DNA from: Dyadobacter fermentans
GTDB taxonomy: Bacteria; Bacteroidota; Bacteroidia; Cytophagales; Spirosomataceae
Assembly (NCBI RefSeq): GCF_019924045.1
Contig: NZ_JAHXBN010000001.1
Span: 310,001 to 374,000 of the forward strand
Reading direction: 5' to 3'
DNA length: 64,000 nt
The notes beneath the pieces are model-generated. The model did no database searches. It was not told where the DNA came from and saw only the letters and a list, made by a program, of their open reading frames with translations. Numbering within the stretch: the first letter of the stretch is position 1; every line of letters starts with the position of its first letter. Both the position numbers and the translations under genes were made by a program. Shown here piece after piece: positions 35,852 through 44,549 of the stretch.

Positions 35852-36079
35852 ATGAAAGACAGAAAACTCCCCGAAGACCAGTCGCTGGTTCTGTTTACCG
35901 ATATGAACGGCGTTCCCCGGGAGGGGACTTATAAAAAAGCTTCGAAGGCATTTATTGAGGCTATTGGAGACGAAGGACCCGAGGATACAGGCAATATTTA
36001 TCCGGAAGAAGATATCGTGTCCTGGGAATACCTCGACAAAAAAGACCGGCCCAATCCGGATATTATGATTATCCTTTAA
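35852..36079 (+). CDS. Small acidic protein of unknown function
   Basis: A 75-residue soluble acidic protein from the ATG at 35852. No signal peptide or membrane segment. YPEEDIVSWEYLDKKDRPNPDIMI is its most regular part. No family recognised. It converges with the next gene and overlaps its stop region by four bases. The call rests on codon use like the neighbours and on the length of the open frame. Confidence 0.5.
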   Translation: MKDRKLPEDQSLVLFTDMNGVPREGTYKKASKAFIEAIGDEGPEDTGNIYPEEDIVSWEYLDKKDRPNPDIMIIL

Positions 36080-36471
36080 AAGGCCAGCAATGCGCCGCTG
36101 CTGGTAGAAGACGGTTTCGATGGCCGCGAAGATTTGCGGATAATCAGGACATTATGCGGATCGGTTGGGTCGACATCCACCCTGATCACCTTCCCCGTCA
36201 CCAGTTCACGCCACTCGGGATAGGATGCGTCGTAATCAAACTCCACGACGAGTGGTCTCTCCGCCAATATCTGCACTTTTAACCGGATGTTTTCTGTGTT
36301 GAAGATGGAAGGTCTGATAGGCTGCGCGTTGAGGATGAGCGCTTCATATTCACGGCCAGTTTTCAGCACACGTTTCAATCTTCTGTTTTCGCGTACAAAG
36401 ATCCATTTGCCGCCACCGACAAGTGTAACCGTTGCAAAAGCCAGCGAAGCGATCGTGTAAAGTGTGAGCAT
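36076..36471 (-). CDS. Small single-pass membrane protein
   Basis: A 131-residue protein with one N-terminal membrane helix (about 4-22) and a soluble beta-rich domain resembling small DUF3592-like proteins (GREYEALILNAQPIRP, RLKVQILAERPLVVEFDYDASYPEW, GKVIRVDVDPTDPHNVLI), then a Ser/Pro-rich tail. Function unknown. Confidence 0.65.
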   Translation of the reverse strand: MLTLYTIASLAFATVTLVGGGKWIFVRENRRLKRVLKTGREYEALILNAQPIRPSIFNTENIRLKVQILAERPLVVEFDYDASYPEWRELVTGKVIRVDVDPTDPHNVLIIRKSSRPSKPSSTSSGALLAF

Positions 36472-36612
36472 TTTCCTGTTTCTTGGATAGTGTAAAGACC
36501 CACGAAATTGTGGTACCCAAGGCGTAATGGCAAGAAACAGTTAGTGAACGGAGGTTTTTGAGTAGTTTTAGGGAGGAAAGCAACTCCAACGAACCACCTT
36601 ATTCATTCTGCT

Positions 36613-36909
36613 ATGTATTTTTTCTTCCGACTCGTTCCTCCACGGCCGACTTACCATCTTGATATGTCCGAAACGGAGCGGACGATCATGTTGCAGCACA
36701 TTGACTACTGGACCATGCTCACCGACGCGGGCTCCTCTCTCTTGTTTGGCCCAGTCCTCGATCCGAAAGGTGCCTTTGGAATGGCCATTATAGAGGTGTC
36801 TTCGGAAGAGGAGGCCCATGAACTTGCACAGAAAGACCCCGTCATTGCAGAGGGGATCTGCACCTATGAACTGGCGCCGATGCGTATCGGGGCGGTGCGG
36901 AAGGTCTAG
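36613..36909 (+). CDS. YciI family protein
   Basis: A 98-residue ferredoxin-like protein of the YCII-related family: MYFFFRLVPPRPTYHLDMSETE with the conserved His, HIDYWTMLTDAG, LFGPVLDPKGAFGMAIIEV, and EEAHELAQKDPVI. Members are dimers with a His/Asp pair and include dechlorinating lyases and stress proteins; the role here is unknown. Confidence 0.85.
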   Translation: MYFFFRLVPPRPTYHLDMSETERTIMLQHIDYWTMLTDAGSSLLFGPVLDPKGAFGMAIIEVSSEEEAHELAQKDPVIAEGICTYELAPMRIGAVRKV

Positions 36910-37010
36910 TTCATTCATGAAAGTTGCGATACGCGTTTTTGATGTGCTATTTCGGGAGATTTAGCATCATTTTGGTACTAAAGTATGACCAGCGTTTTGT
37001 TGGCCACTGA

Positions 37011-37018
37011 TAGATTTG
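37011..37018 (+). promoter_or_regulatory. possible TAnnTTTG -7 element
   Basis: TAGATTTG lies 50 bases before the VOC gene. The nearest TTTG is too close (11 bases) to be a normal -33 element, so this is tentative. Confidence 0.35.
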
Positions 37019-37067
37019 CCCCAGTTATACTTTAAGTCACATATCAAAAACAAGAACTGAAGTCGAC

Positions 37068-37466
37068 ATGGAAAAGCAAATCACAACATTCCTGACATTC
37101 CAGGAAAACAATGCTGAGGAAGCTATGAATTTTTACGTGGGATTATTCGATAATTCCAAAATTATCGACCTGCGCCGTCACGGGAGTGGTGGACCCGCCA
37201 AAGAAGGGACCATTATGATGGCCAGCTTTGAACTCAATGGGAAGCAGTTTATTTGCAGCGACAGTTTTGTAAAGCACGCGTGGACTTTTTCTCCTGCGAT
37301 TTCTCTATACGTCGAATGCAGGACAGAAGACGAGCTTGAAAGACTATTTAATAACCTATCCCAAAATGGAAATGTATACATGCCATTAAACAACTACGGA
37401 TTCAGCCGGAAATTCGGATGGGTTGGGGACAAATTCGGAGTTACCTGGCAATTAAACCTTCAATAA
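37068..37466 (+). CDS. VOC superfamily protein (PhnB/3-demethylubiquinone methyltransferase-like)
   Basis: A 132-residue protein of the glyoxalase/bleomycin-resistance fold: ITTFLTFQENNAEEAMNFYVGLF at the start, FELNGKQFICSDSF, PAISLYVECRTEDELERLFNNLS, and FGWVGDKFGVTWQLN at the end. This is the PhnB-like subgroup whose members mostly have no known reaction. It is not a methyltransferase despite frequent naming. A strong terminator follows eight bases after the stop. Confidence 0.88.
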   Translation: MEKQITTFLTFQENNAEEAMNFYVGLFDNSKIIDLRRHGSGGPAKEGTIMMASFELNGKQFICSDSFVKHAWTFSPAISLYVECRTEDELERLFNNLSQNGNVYMPLNNYGFSRKFGWVGDKFGVTWQLNLQ

Positions 37467-37473
37467 CAACAAA

Positions 37474-37503
37474 GCACTTAACGAGTTCTGGCTCGTTAAG
37501 TGC
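37474..37503 (+). terminator. rho-independent-type hairpin
   Basis: A perfect 12-base stem (GCACTTAACGAG / CTCGTTAAGTGC, loop TTCTGG) just after the VOC stop. The following T-tract is poor. Confidence 0.7.
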
Positions 37504-38063
37504 GAAAGTAATCTCTTCCACAGGGAAAATCATATTCCACCTCTTATACTACACACTTCACTGGTCCTGTCTGACGACCGCCATCAGCACATCAAGATTG
37601 CCGTCTGAGGGTAATGAGTGCCTGGAATTAGCACCGCGAGTCGTTTTATATCTTCTCCTTTTGCATGAAGCGTAATGCGCCGGATCATTTAACGACTGAA
37701 ATACAGCCAGGTCCACGAGGTATCTGAGCTAATGCTGTTTTCAATATCTACTGTGAATTTGATGTAATTTTAATTCGTCATCAGAAGTAGTATGTTTCGT
37801 CGAATAATTATTATTATCTGTCGAAAAGTTTGGAAATTTGATGGTCAGACACTTGAAATGTCGGTCTTGGAATACTTACAATTGTTGAAAAATTCGTCTG
37901 ATTTGAATGAAGCATTGCGTAAAGTGGAATCCCCCGTGAGCTTCGGGGAGGATTCGGAAAAAGGAATTTTCAGAGGACAAAAAAGCCTACCTGCGAGCTG
38001 GGGAGCATTCAGGTAGGCCGACAAGACAGTTTAACTATTTCTCAATTAAACCAATGTAAATGT
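37504..38063. other. Intergenic region with hairpins before the papain-like lipoprotein gene
   Basis: About 560 bases without a convincing gene. A 74-codon open frame at 37792-38016 is possible but has no signal peptide or family likeness and runs into a hairpin, so I do not call it. Two hairpins stand out: CCCCGTGAGCTTCGGGG at 37932-37948, and GCCTACCTG / CAGGTAGGC (37985-37993 with 38010-38018), which ends 45 bases before the lipoprotein start and may be a leader or terminator. Base composition shifts to A/T-rich from here to about 44470. Confidence 0.5.
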
Positions 38064-39449
38064 ATGAAAAAAAAGAATTCTTGTTCTATCCGGAGCCGTT
38101 GTATCCGGTTACTTGCCCCATTTGTATCCTTCGCGCTCGCATTTTTGTTGTTAGCCATACAGTCCTGTGAGAAGAAGGAAGATCAGGCTCCTACCCCATC
38201 GGTCAATTCCACGGATGTAAGTATACAAGAGGCACGGGTATGGTTTGATGGGTATTTAAAAACATACCAACCCATAAATAATGACTTCATACGGGAAGAC
38301 CCAAACTGGGAAAGAGCAAAGGAAAGTCAGATGTCTAATGGACAGGACTTAATAATCGTTCCAATCGAACATCATAGTAGCTCTAAGCCAGCCAATCCTG
38401 ACACATACTTGTGGGTATTCAGAAATGACGACAATAAGCTAACCTACAAGGTAATTGAATTTCTAAGTTCTGTTCAATCGAGTAAAAACTACTTGGATGT
38501 CCTGCATTTGACGGGGGCAATGATTGTCAGAAACTGGGAAGGAAATTTGCTCAACGGATTTACTTTTCAAAATGGAAAACCGGTTGGCGTTCTGGAAAAA
38601 CTGGACGGGCAGGAAACGCAAATAACCAAAGATCTTAGGTCTGGAAAGGCTAATATGACTATTTGCGAGGAAGTAGAAATCTCCCGACAAAGTTGTACTG
38701 ATTACTATTATAAGGTGTGCGTTCCTCACTTAGGAACGTGTACAGAGTGGAATCCGAATGGCACATTCTGCACAACCTACTCCTGGAAGGCTCCTTACTG
38801 TTATTGGGCGCCTGACTTTCCCGGACAAACAAACCCTAGTACGGGCGGACCTCCTGCGCCGAGAGATATTGTGGTTGCAGCCGGTAATACTGCCGAAGCG
38901 ATACATCAGAATGCAGAATGGAATTGCTTCAACAGACAGCAAGCTGCAACGTTATCAATTTATGTTGAGCAACCAAATCCTGGAACCAGGGACCCATATA
39001 GTGGTAATATTGTCTCAGGTATTGACGTTGGTCATTCGTTCCTCTCAATCAATCAGGGTGGCGTAACAAGAATTGTTGGATTTTACCCTACCGCGGGTGG
39101 AGTAACGCCATTGCAACCATCTCAGGCCGGAGGTCTGATACGTGATTCTGGTCACCATTACGATGTAAAAATAGATATATATCTTACTGGTGCCGAATTG
39201 AATAGCGTGTTAAATAAAATTGGCACGACCCCAAGTACGTATAATCTCAATACTTATAACTGTACAAACTTCGTTATAGATGCGGCACGAGCCGCAGGCG
39301 TCAATTTGCCCGCAACGGTTGGTAAATGGCCTGGTGGAGCAGGTCTGAATCCCGGCGATCTTGGCGAAGACCTCAGAGGATGGACGGGTAGGGGAAATGT
39401 AACAAAAAGTGGAAGTAATGCTCCCCAAAGATCACCTGATTGTATGTAA
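38064..39449 (+). CDS. Lipoprotein with permuted papain-like (NlpC/P60-type) C-terminal domain
   Basis: A 461-residue lipoprotein (lipobox AIQSC, Cys35). Residues 50-190 form an unrecognised domain; 201-246 hold six Cys (201, 211, 219, 226, 236, 246), likely disulfide-bonded; a Pro/Gly linker follows. The C-terminal part has VGHSFLSI with His324 and NTYNCTNFVIDAARAAGV with Cys400, a His-before-Cys order like circularly permuted papain-like peptidases/acyltransferases (YiiX/LRAT type). A strongly predicted nucleophile at a helix start supports an active enzyme acting on cell wall, peptides or lipids. It sits in an A/T-rich stretch followed nine bases later by a small secreted protein. An effector with partner is one possible reading. 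Confidence 0.7.
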   Translation: MKKKNSCSIRSRCIRLLAPFVSFALAFLLLAIQSCEKKEDQAPTPSVNSTDVSIQEARVWFDGYLKTYQPINNDFIREDPNWERAKESQMSNGQDLIIVPIEHHSSSKPANPDTYLWVFRNDDNKLTYKVIEFLSSVQSSKNYLDVLHLTGAMIVRNWEGNLLNGFTFQNGKPVGVLEKLDGQETQITKDLRSGKANMTICEEVEISRQSCTDYYYKVCVPHLGTCTEWNPNGTFCTTYSWKAPYCYWAPDFPGQTNPSTGGPPAPRDIVVAAGNTAEAIHQNAEWNCFNRQQAATLSIYVEQPNPGTRDPYSGNIVSGIDVGHSFLSINQGGVTRIVGFYPTAGGVTPLQPSQAGGLIRDSGHHYDVKIDIYLTGAELNSVLNKIGTTPSTYNLNTYNCTNFVIDAARAAGVNLPATVGKWPGGAGLNPGDLGEDLRGWTGRGNVTKSGSNAPQRSPDCM

Positions 39450-39458
39450 ATATTCGGT

Positions 39459-39899
39459 ATGAAATTATTCACGACCTTCATATTGCTCCTTTCTTTTGGG
39501 GATACTTCTGTTTTTTGGCAAAATAGAGAGCAAACTGCATACAAATTTTGTCAAGATGTAATGTCCTCAAAAAAGAGCTACGACCAAATTATCAGCGATT
39601 ACATCGTTGTAGCAAGAGATCCTAATGCGGACATTTCAACAAGGAAATCGCTAATAAATATACAGCTCAAGAATTTAAGGGAAAACAACAAAATAAATAA
39701 TTCGAAGGATATTAAAGTAGTCCCTTACTCTCAGTCACCGCCTATACCTGGACTAGAAGGTAATTTTAGAACAGCCGATATATACGCTGTATATAATGGC
39801 AATACACCTTTGATATACATTCTTTTTGAGGAAGATCGAATAGCTTCGTTTACGGTGTTGAAGAAGGGAGTACGGTCCTATTTCTTACTTTTGAATTAG
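39459..39899 (+). CDS. Small secreted protein, unknown, paired with the papain-like lipoprotein
   Basis: A 146-residue protein with a hydrophobic N-terminus (about 2-14) acting as signal peptide. The mature part is mixed alpha/beta, beginning REQTAYKFCQDVMSSKKSYDQIISDYIVV and ending DRIASFTVLKKGVRSYFLLLN. No family recognised. It lies nine bases after the papain-like lipoprotein gene and shares its terminator, so the two form a two-gene unit; a chaperone, inhibitor or immunity role is conceivable but unproven. Confidence 0.65.
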   Translation: MKLFTTFILLLSFGDTSVFWQNREQTAYKFCQDVMSSKKSYDQIISDYIVVARDPNADISTRKSLINIQLKNLRENNKINNSKDIKVVPYSQSPPIPGLEGNFRTADIYAVYNGNTPLIYILFEEDRIASFTVLKKGVRSYFLLLN

Positions 39900-39906
39900 G
39901 TAAAAA

Positions 39907-39936
39907 GGGGTCTCAAATATTGAGACCCCTTTTTTA
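39907..39936 (+). terminator. rho-independent terminator
   Basis: A perfect 10-base stem (GGGGTCTCAA / TTGAGACCCC, 3-base loop) followed directly by TTTTTTA, eight bases after the stop of the small secreted protein. Confidence 0.92.
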
Positions 39937-40349
39937 TTCAGTATTTAACCAAAAAAAGTTTTCCGCTTCTGGTTTGGCTTCATTACCACAGATAAGATTC
40001 AGATCAAACTTCGTGCCAGGCCGAAACTACTCAATGACTTCAAAGCTCGTCATTTGAGAAACCAATAGCTAAATCAAATCCATACGAGTACTTTTTGCCA
40101 TACGACAATTGCCATCTACGGTAGTTTATGGACCGGCAGGGCTATCATGGCTCTCCGATTGCCGTGCTAACATGTATTGCCAGGTTACACCTTCAAAATT
40201 GTATAATGTAGATTTTTATCCAGAATGATCCCGGTTTTTATAATTTGCATACTCATCCAACCAACTATGCAGATTTAAATTAAGATAGCCGAGCCGTGTA
40301 AATGCAATTTGTATATACATGGTTTGGCTTTAAGCATATATATCTGACC
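39937..40349. other. Intergenic region, possibly decayed coding sequence
   Basis: About 410 bases with no intact gene. One forward frame reads ITTDKIQIKLRARPKL then LNDFKARHLRNQ before a stop near 40066, which looks protein-like but I cannot assign it. It may be a remnant of a lost gene. No insertion-sequence ends or RNA structure recognised. Confidence 0.35.
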
Positions 40350-41294
40350 ATGAACATTAGACGCTTTCTTTTTCTCTCACTAACATTCTTAGTCGGCTGT
40401 AAAGAACAAGACTTGGAAATGAATGTTCCATACTCGGGCGACAAACTTGTTCTGTGGGGGAAACTTCAAGCAAATTCCTCATTCAAATTACAAGTGACGA
40501 AGACTTTTAATCCGGTTGGAAATATTCCGAACGATGTGACAGTGAATAATGCCACCGTTGTATTGTATAAAAACGGAAAAATATACCTAACACTTTCGCA
40601 TTCCGGCAGGGAGCCTGGATTTTATACTTCCGATAGCGTGATTCAGGCGGGTGCCAGCTACTTTGTGAAGGTGTCGGCACCTTCGTTACCTACGGCGGAA
40701 TCGGCTGTTGTGACTGTGCCCGCCGAAATATCTGAGGTGACTGCAATACGAACACATGATGTCGTTCCTCAAATGAACCATCAAACTCCGCAAGATTTGG
40801 TTACTTTATTTCTTACAAATAAAGATGCGTCGTCTTATAAGTATCTTAGCGTCAAGTTGATGAGTTATTACAAAAGCGATACACTTTCCAGCTATCCCTA
40901 TGCTTCGGCGGATAATATACCCGCCAACGAAGAAGATTGCCATACTTGGGGAACGGAACCTGAGAAGCCAAAATACAATGCGGTTATAAAAGCATATCTT
41001 TTTCCACAAAGTCGCGTCTTCTTGATGTCCAGTCAATGCTTGCCAGTACCGGCGATCCCACTGAAATTTTACGTTGAAACGGCAACTGGCTACAATTATA
41101 CTGAGCGGGCCCTAAAAGTGACTGCGCGTATTGGCATAGTTTCCAAAGAATACTTTGAATATGCGAAAATAGAAAACAAGCAACCGGAAGGTGTAGATCA
41201 CTTGGTTCTTCCTCCGCAGCGGGCACTAACCAATGTCAAAAATGGCTACGGACTTATTTTTGCGTCCAGCGAAAAAACCATAGAGCTACTATGA
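40350..41294 (+). CDS. DUF4249 family lipoprotein
   Basis: A 314-residue lipoprotein from the ATG at 40350 (MNIRRFLFLSLTFLVGC, Cys17); the in-frame ATG at 40302 adds 16 residues before the signal and is rejected. LVLWGKLQANSSFKLQVTKTFNPVG, NATVVLYKNGKIYLTL, and YFVKVSAPSLPTAESAVVTVP are typical of DUF4249 proteins, surface lipoproteins with immunoglobulin-like and beta regions that accompany TonB receptors as SusD does for SusC. It overlaps the following receptor gene by four bases (ATGA). Ligand unknown. Confidence 0.85.
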   Translation: MNIRRFLFLSLTFLVGCKEQDLEMNVPYSGDKLVLWGKLQANSSFKLQVTKTFNPVGNIPNDVTVNNATVVLYKNGKIYLTLSHSGREPGFYTSDSVIQAGASYFVKVSAPSLPTAESAVVTVPAEISEVTAIRTHDVVPQMNHQTPQDLVTLFLTNKDASSYKYLSVKLMSYYKSDTLSSYPYASADNIPANEEDCHTWGTEPEKPKYNAVIKAYLFPQSRVFLMSSQCLPVPAIPLKFYVETATGYNYTERALKVTARIGIVSKEYFEYAKIENKQPEGVDHLVLPPQRALTNVKNGYGLIFASSEKTIELL

Positions 41295-43627
41295 ACCAGC
41301 TGTTTACATACATTTTCATTTTGCTGTTTACTTCCATTGGGCAGGCTTTTGCACAAAAAATTACTGTAAGTGGAACGGTTCGTGATGCTACAAGCGGCGA
41401 ATTGCTCATCGGAGCTTCTGTTAGCGATAGCATTGCAGGAACGGGAGTACAAACTAATGCATATGGCTTCTTTAGCATTGAAGTTCCTTCTTCGGATCAT
41501 CATCTTAAGGTAAGCTATGTGGGTTATTTGCCAACTCAAATAACCAGCATTGGCGATCTTGGTTTTCCTTTGGAAGTAAAGTTGCATCAGCAAAATAATC
41601 TCAATGAGATAAGCGTCAGGGAAAATAAGCTTTTCAGTGCACCCATCGGGAGCTTGTCAATTCCCATTCACAGAATTAAGGCGTTGCCGGCACTACTTGG
41701 TGAAGTGGATGTTCTAAAAGCTTTAAGCTATACCCCTGGTGTTTCAACCGGTACAGAGGGAAGTGCAGGATTATACATTCGCGGTGGAACGCCGGATCAA
41801 AACTTGATCCTTCTGGATGAAGTACCTGTATACAATGTCATGCATTTAGGCGGGTTTTTCTCAGTATTCAACCCAACTTCGTTAAAATCAGTAGATCTGT
41901 ACAAAGGCGCATTCCCAGCCAGGTACGGGGGCAGGCTTGCCTCTGTTATCGATCTTACGATGAAAGATGGGAACAATCAGAAATTCGGTGGGGAAGTCGG
42001 GATAGGACTGCTAAACCAAAAACTTACGCTGGAAGGGCCTCTCATTAAAAATAAGGCATCCTTTATCATATCAGGTCGCGTTTCGACATTAGGGCTTACT
42101 TCTTTGTTCAGTTTACGTAAGAAGTCCAGCTCTGGCACAGGAGAGGAGCGTGTGTATCGCTTTTATGACCTAAATGCGAAGTTCAATTACCAGATCAACA
42201 AAACGGATCAAGTGTATATTAGTCTTTACAATGGCTTTGATCGATTCAAATATACCGAGTGGAGTGCCAGTGGTAATGGTAAAGAAACGGAAACAGCCAT
42301 CGGGAATAATTGGGGAAATACGACGGCGACATTCAGGTACAGTAAAGTATTCTCTCAAAAACTTTTCGCAAGATTTGCCGTCCTGTATTCGAAGTATACC
42401 AGCGAATTTACGAATGATTTCCAAGACAAAAATATAGATGAACAACCTGTAAATTTTTATAGGTATACCAACGCTGGTGTAAGCGATTGGGGAGCCAAAA
42501 TCCAGTTTGACTATTTTCCGGTGAATCGACTGGGCTTGAAGTTTGGTGTCGACGGCACACGACATTCATTTAGCCCGTTTGTAACGAAAAGCAACTATAA
42601 CGGGTTGTTCGATAACTCCAAAGAAGGTCGGCTTCCTGCGTCTCAGTTAGATTTATATGTTGACGGAGATATCACTGTAACATCGAGCATCCGGTTTAAT
42701 CCCGGATTACGTTATACTATTTATAAGGTAAGCGGCCGTACATTCTATAATCCGGAACCACGACTCGGATTAAGTTATTCCCTTTCAAACAACTGGAAAC
42801 TGAAAGCGGGTTTCTCGGTGATGAATCAATATCTCCACCAACTGACCAACAACGGCTTCGGATTTGGTTATGATGCATGGGTTCCTTCCACGGATAAAGT
42901 AGTGCCTTCAAGGGCTAGCCAATTATCACTAGGGTTATATAAAATCTTTCCAAATTCAGGCTGGGAACTCTCGCTCGAAGCATACGTTAAAAGGCAGAAA
43001 AATCTGATTGACTATCCCGACGGCACCAATTTCACCGGCTTGCTGGCCGATTCCTGGGATGCGATTGTTATTAAAAATGGAATAGGTAGGGGAAAAGGAT
43101 TGGAATTTATGGTCGCCAAAAACATTGGTAAGTTTAAGGGGTCGATTTCTTACACCTTGTCCAAATCTGAGCGAAAGTTTACAGGCATAAATGATAATGC
43201 CTGGTTTCCAATGAAATTTGACAGACGGCACAACGTTTCGATTACCGCCGGCTATGCGATTGGAGATAAATGGACTCTCAATAGTGCTTTTGTTTATCAA
43301 ACAGGACATGCTGTCACACTACCTGTGGCCGCCACACTTACGGAAAATAATTCTGATCCCAAATTTATATACGACCATCGGAATAACGGAAGGATGCCGA
43401 GTTTCCATAGATTGGATATTGGTGCTGTCAAATCTTTAACCACTGCCCGCAAACGCAATGCTGAGCTGGGGATTGGGCTATACAATGTTTATAACAGAAA
43501 AAATCCTTTATACCTTGACCTTAAAATTCAGCGTAGTAATACTGATTTCAAGCCGACAGGAATTTCCATCAAGCAGGTCTCTTTTCTCCCAATATTGCCT
43601 TATATAAGCTACACTTTGAAATTTTAG
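41291..43627 (+). CDS. TonB-dependent receptor, DUF4249-partnered
   Basis: A 778-residue receptor: signal peptide 1-22, carboxypeptidase-regulatory-like domain (about 24-105, VSGTVRDATSGELLIGASVS), plug (about 110-230, GSAGLYIRGGTPDQNLILLDEVPVYN), and barrel to LPYISYTLKF. The plug motif is that of receptors that pair with DUF4249 lipoproteins, and the ATGA overlap with the DUF4249 gene shows translational coupling. Substrate unknown. It lies in the A/T-rich segment; codon use is A/T-leaning compared with the receptor at 22576. Confidence 0.9.
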   Translation: MNQLFTYIFILLFTSIGQAFAQKITVSGTVRDATSGELLIGASVSDSIAGTGVQTNAYGFFSIEVPSSDHHLKVSYVGYLPTQITSIGDLGFPLEVKLHQQNNLNEISVRENKLFSAPIGSLSIPIHRIKALPALLGEVDVLKALSYTPGVSTGTEGSAGLYIRGGTPDQNLILLDEVPVYNVMHLGGFFSVFNPTSLKSVDLYKGAFPARYGGRLASVIDLTMKDGNNQKFGGEVGIGLLNQKLTLEGPLIKNKASFIISGRVSTLGLTSLFSLRKKSSSGTGEERVYRFYDLNAKFNYQINKTDQVYISLYNGFDRFKYTEWSASGNGKETETAIGNNWGNTTATFRYSKVFSQKLFARFAVLYSKYTSEFTNDFQDKNIDEQPVNFYRYTNAGVSDWGAKIQFDYFPVNRLGLKFGVDGTRHSFSPFVTKSNYNGLFDNSKEGRLPASQLDLYVDGDITVTSSIRFNPGLRYTIYKVSGRTFYNPEPRLGLSYSLSNNWKLKAGFSVMNQYLHQLTNNGFGFGYDAWVPSTDKVVPSRASQLSLGLYKIFPNSGWELSLEAYVKRQKNLIDYPDGTNFTGLLADSWDAIVIKNGIGRGKGLEFMVAKNIGKFKGSISYTLSKSERKFTGINDNAWFPMKFDRRHNVSITAGYAIGDKWTLNSAFVYQTGHAVTLPVAATLTENNSDPKFIYDHRNNGRMPSFHRLDIGAVKSLTTARKRNAELGIGLYNVYNRKNPLYLDLKIQRSNTDFKPTGISIKQVSFLPILPYISYTLKF

Positions 43628-43688
43628 GTGCGTTTGTAGAAAATTGAAAGAAATTTGTTCCTCCTACTTTCATCTCAGACGATTTTCT

Positions 43689-43928
43689 ATGAAACAAATA
43701 CGGGACATCCTCATTATCTGGCTTTTTGCACTTGCATCAATTAGGCATACGCATGCGCAAGAAAACTCAGCATTGAGCGAACCAACCAATAGTTCAGACA
43801 AAACTTCTTCTGCGATACTGAAAAAAGGGAGCATCGTTGCAACGTTAAATGCCTCGGCATCTGCGGCTAATGATATACAACAATTACAAGGACTTGGTCG
43901 CTTAGCCCCCGGATCGGCTACCTTATAG
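43689..43928 (+). pseudogene. Outer membrane beta-barrel protein, N-terminal fragment
   Basis: From the ATG at 43689, a signal peptide (MKQIRDILIIWLFALASIRHTHAQ) and about 55 residues of a mature N-terminus rich in Ser/Ala, then a stop. The natural continuation (SLSPRIGYLIADRLVVGFQF) is in another frame from about 43898, so a frameshift or small deletion near 43890-43910 broke the gene. It follows the TonB receptor by 61 bases. Confidence 0.65.
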
Positions 43929-43936
43929 CGGATCGT

Positions 43937-44329
43937 TTGGTAGTTGGATTCCAATTTTCAATGGGAAAACGGTACCAGCGGAGTAAGTCAGGGGCACCAG
44001 GTACCTACGTGTTACCCGAATATCAACTACATTCTGCGCTCCCTGAAATCTATTCCCGCTATTACCTTCTTAGGTTCAAACTTAAGCCATTTTTGCAACT
44101 TTCCTCCGGCTATAATTTCCAATGGGGAAAGGAGGACACCGATGGTATGCACACGACCGTCAATTCTCAAAACTTTGCATTATCCGGCGCGTTTGGATTG
44201 AACTTACGGCTTAGCCGAAGTATTGGCTTAGAGGCCCTATTTAATACGCGTTTCGATAACAATTCCAAGCTCACCGATGCAAATGAACTCCTCAGGTATA
44301 GACTAGGCGTATCAATATGTATCAATTAG
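43937..44329 (+). pseudogene. Outer membrane beta-barrel protein, C-terminal fragment
   Basis: About 130 residues of a small barrel without a signal peptide: YLIADRLVVGFQFSMGKRYQ begins upstream of the first usable start, and strands FLQLSSGYNFQWGKE, FALSGAFGLNLRLSRSIGLEALFNTRF and the ending RYRLGVSICIN are typical of OprF/OmpW-like barrels. Together with the frame at 43689-43928 it makes one gene interrupted by a frameshift; the complete protein would be about 215 residues. It may be an error or true decay in an accessory region. Confidence 0.65.
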
Positions 44330-44434
44330 TTGCTTAAACGCCGTACTGAGTTGTTTTCGAAACGGCTCAGGAAAGTTTTTGTTCGGCGTTGTGCAAGTCA
44401 TTGCCTCCATAACAGCTATTGCAACAAAAAGAAA

Positions 44435-44463
44435 AAGGACTTAGAGTTAGTGTCTAAGTCCTT
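44435..44463 (-). terminator. terminator after the tRNA gene
   Basis: An 11-base stem (AAGGACTTAGA / TCTAAGTCCTT, 7-base loop) whose minus-strand copy is followed by a T-rich tract CCTTTTTCTTTTTG, 12 bases after the tRNA 3' end. Confidence 0.8.
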
Positions 44464-44475
44464 GATTGTCAATTG

Positions 44476-44549
44476 TGGGCCCACTTGGAATCGAACCAAG
44501 CACCTACTGATTATGAGTCAGTTGCTCTAACCGAATGAGCTATAGGCCC
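44476..44549 (-). tRNA. tRNA with CAU anticodon (elongator Met, or Ile2 if lysidine-modified)
   Basis: The minus strand folds as a full cloverleaf: acceptor GGGCCTA / TGGGCCC with discriminator A; D arm GCTC...GAGC; anticodon stem ACTGA / TCAGT around CTCATAA (anticodon CAT at 44513-44515); five-base variable loop; T arm CTTGG TTCGATT CCAAG. The 3' CCA is not encoded. Sequence alone does not tell me whether the C is modified for Ile. Its 3' end faces the A/T-rich region. Confidence 0.92.

Noticed and set aside
37418..37675. Open frame overlapping the VOC gene end
   Set aside because: It runs through the terminator hairpin and has no protein-like features.
37792..38016. Small gene of 74 codons
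   Set aside because: No signal or family likeness, ends inside a hairpin, and has no clear promoter; kept only as part of the gap description.
39937..40349. Insertion sequence remnant
   Set aside because: No terminal inverted repeats or transposase motifs could be found by eye.
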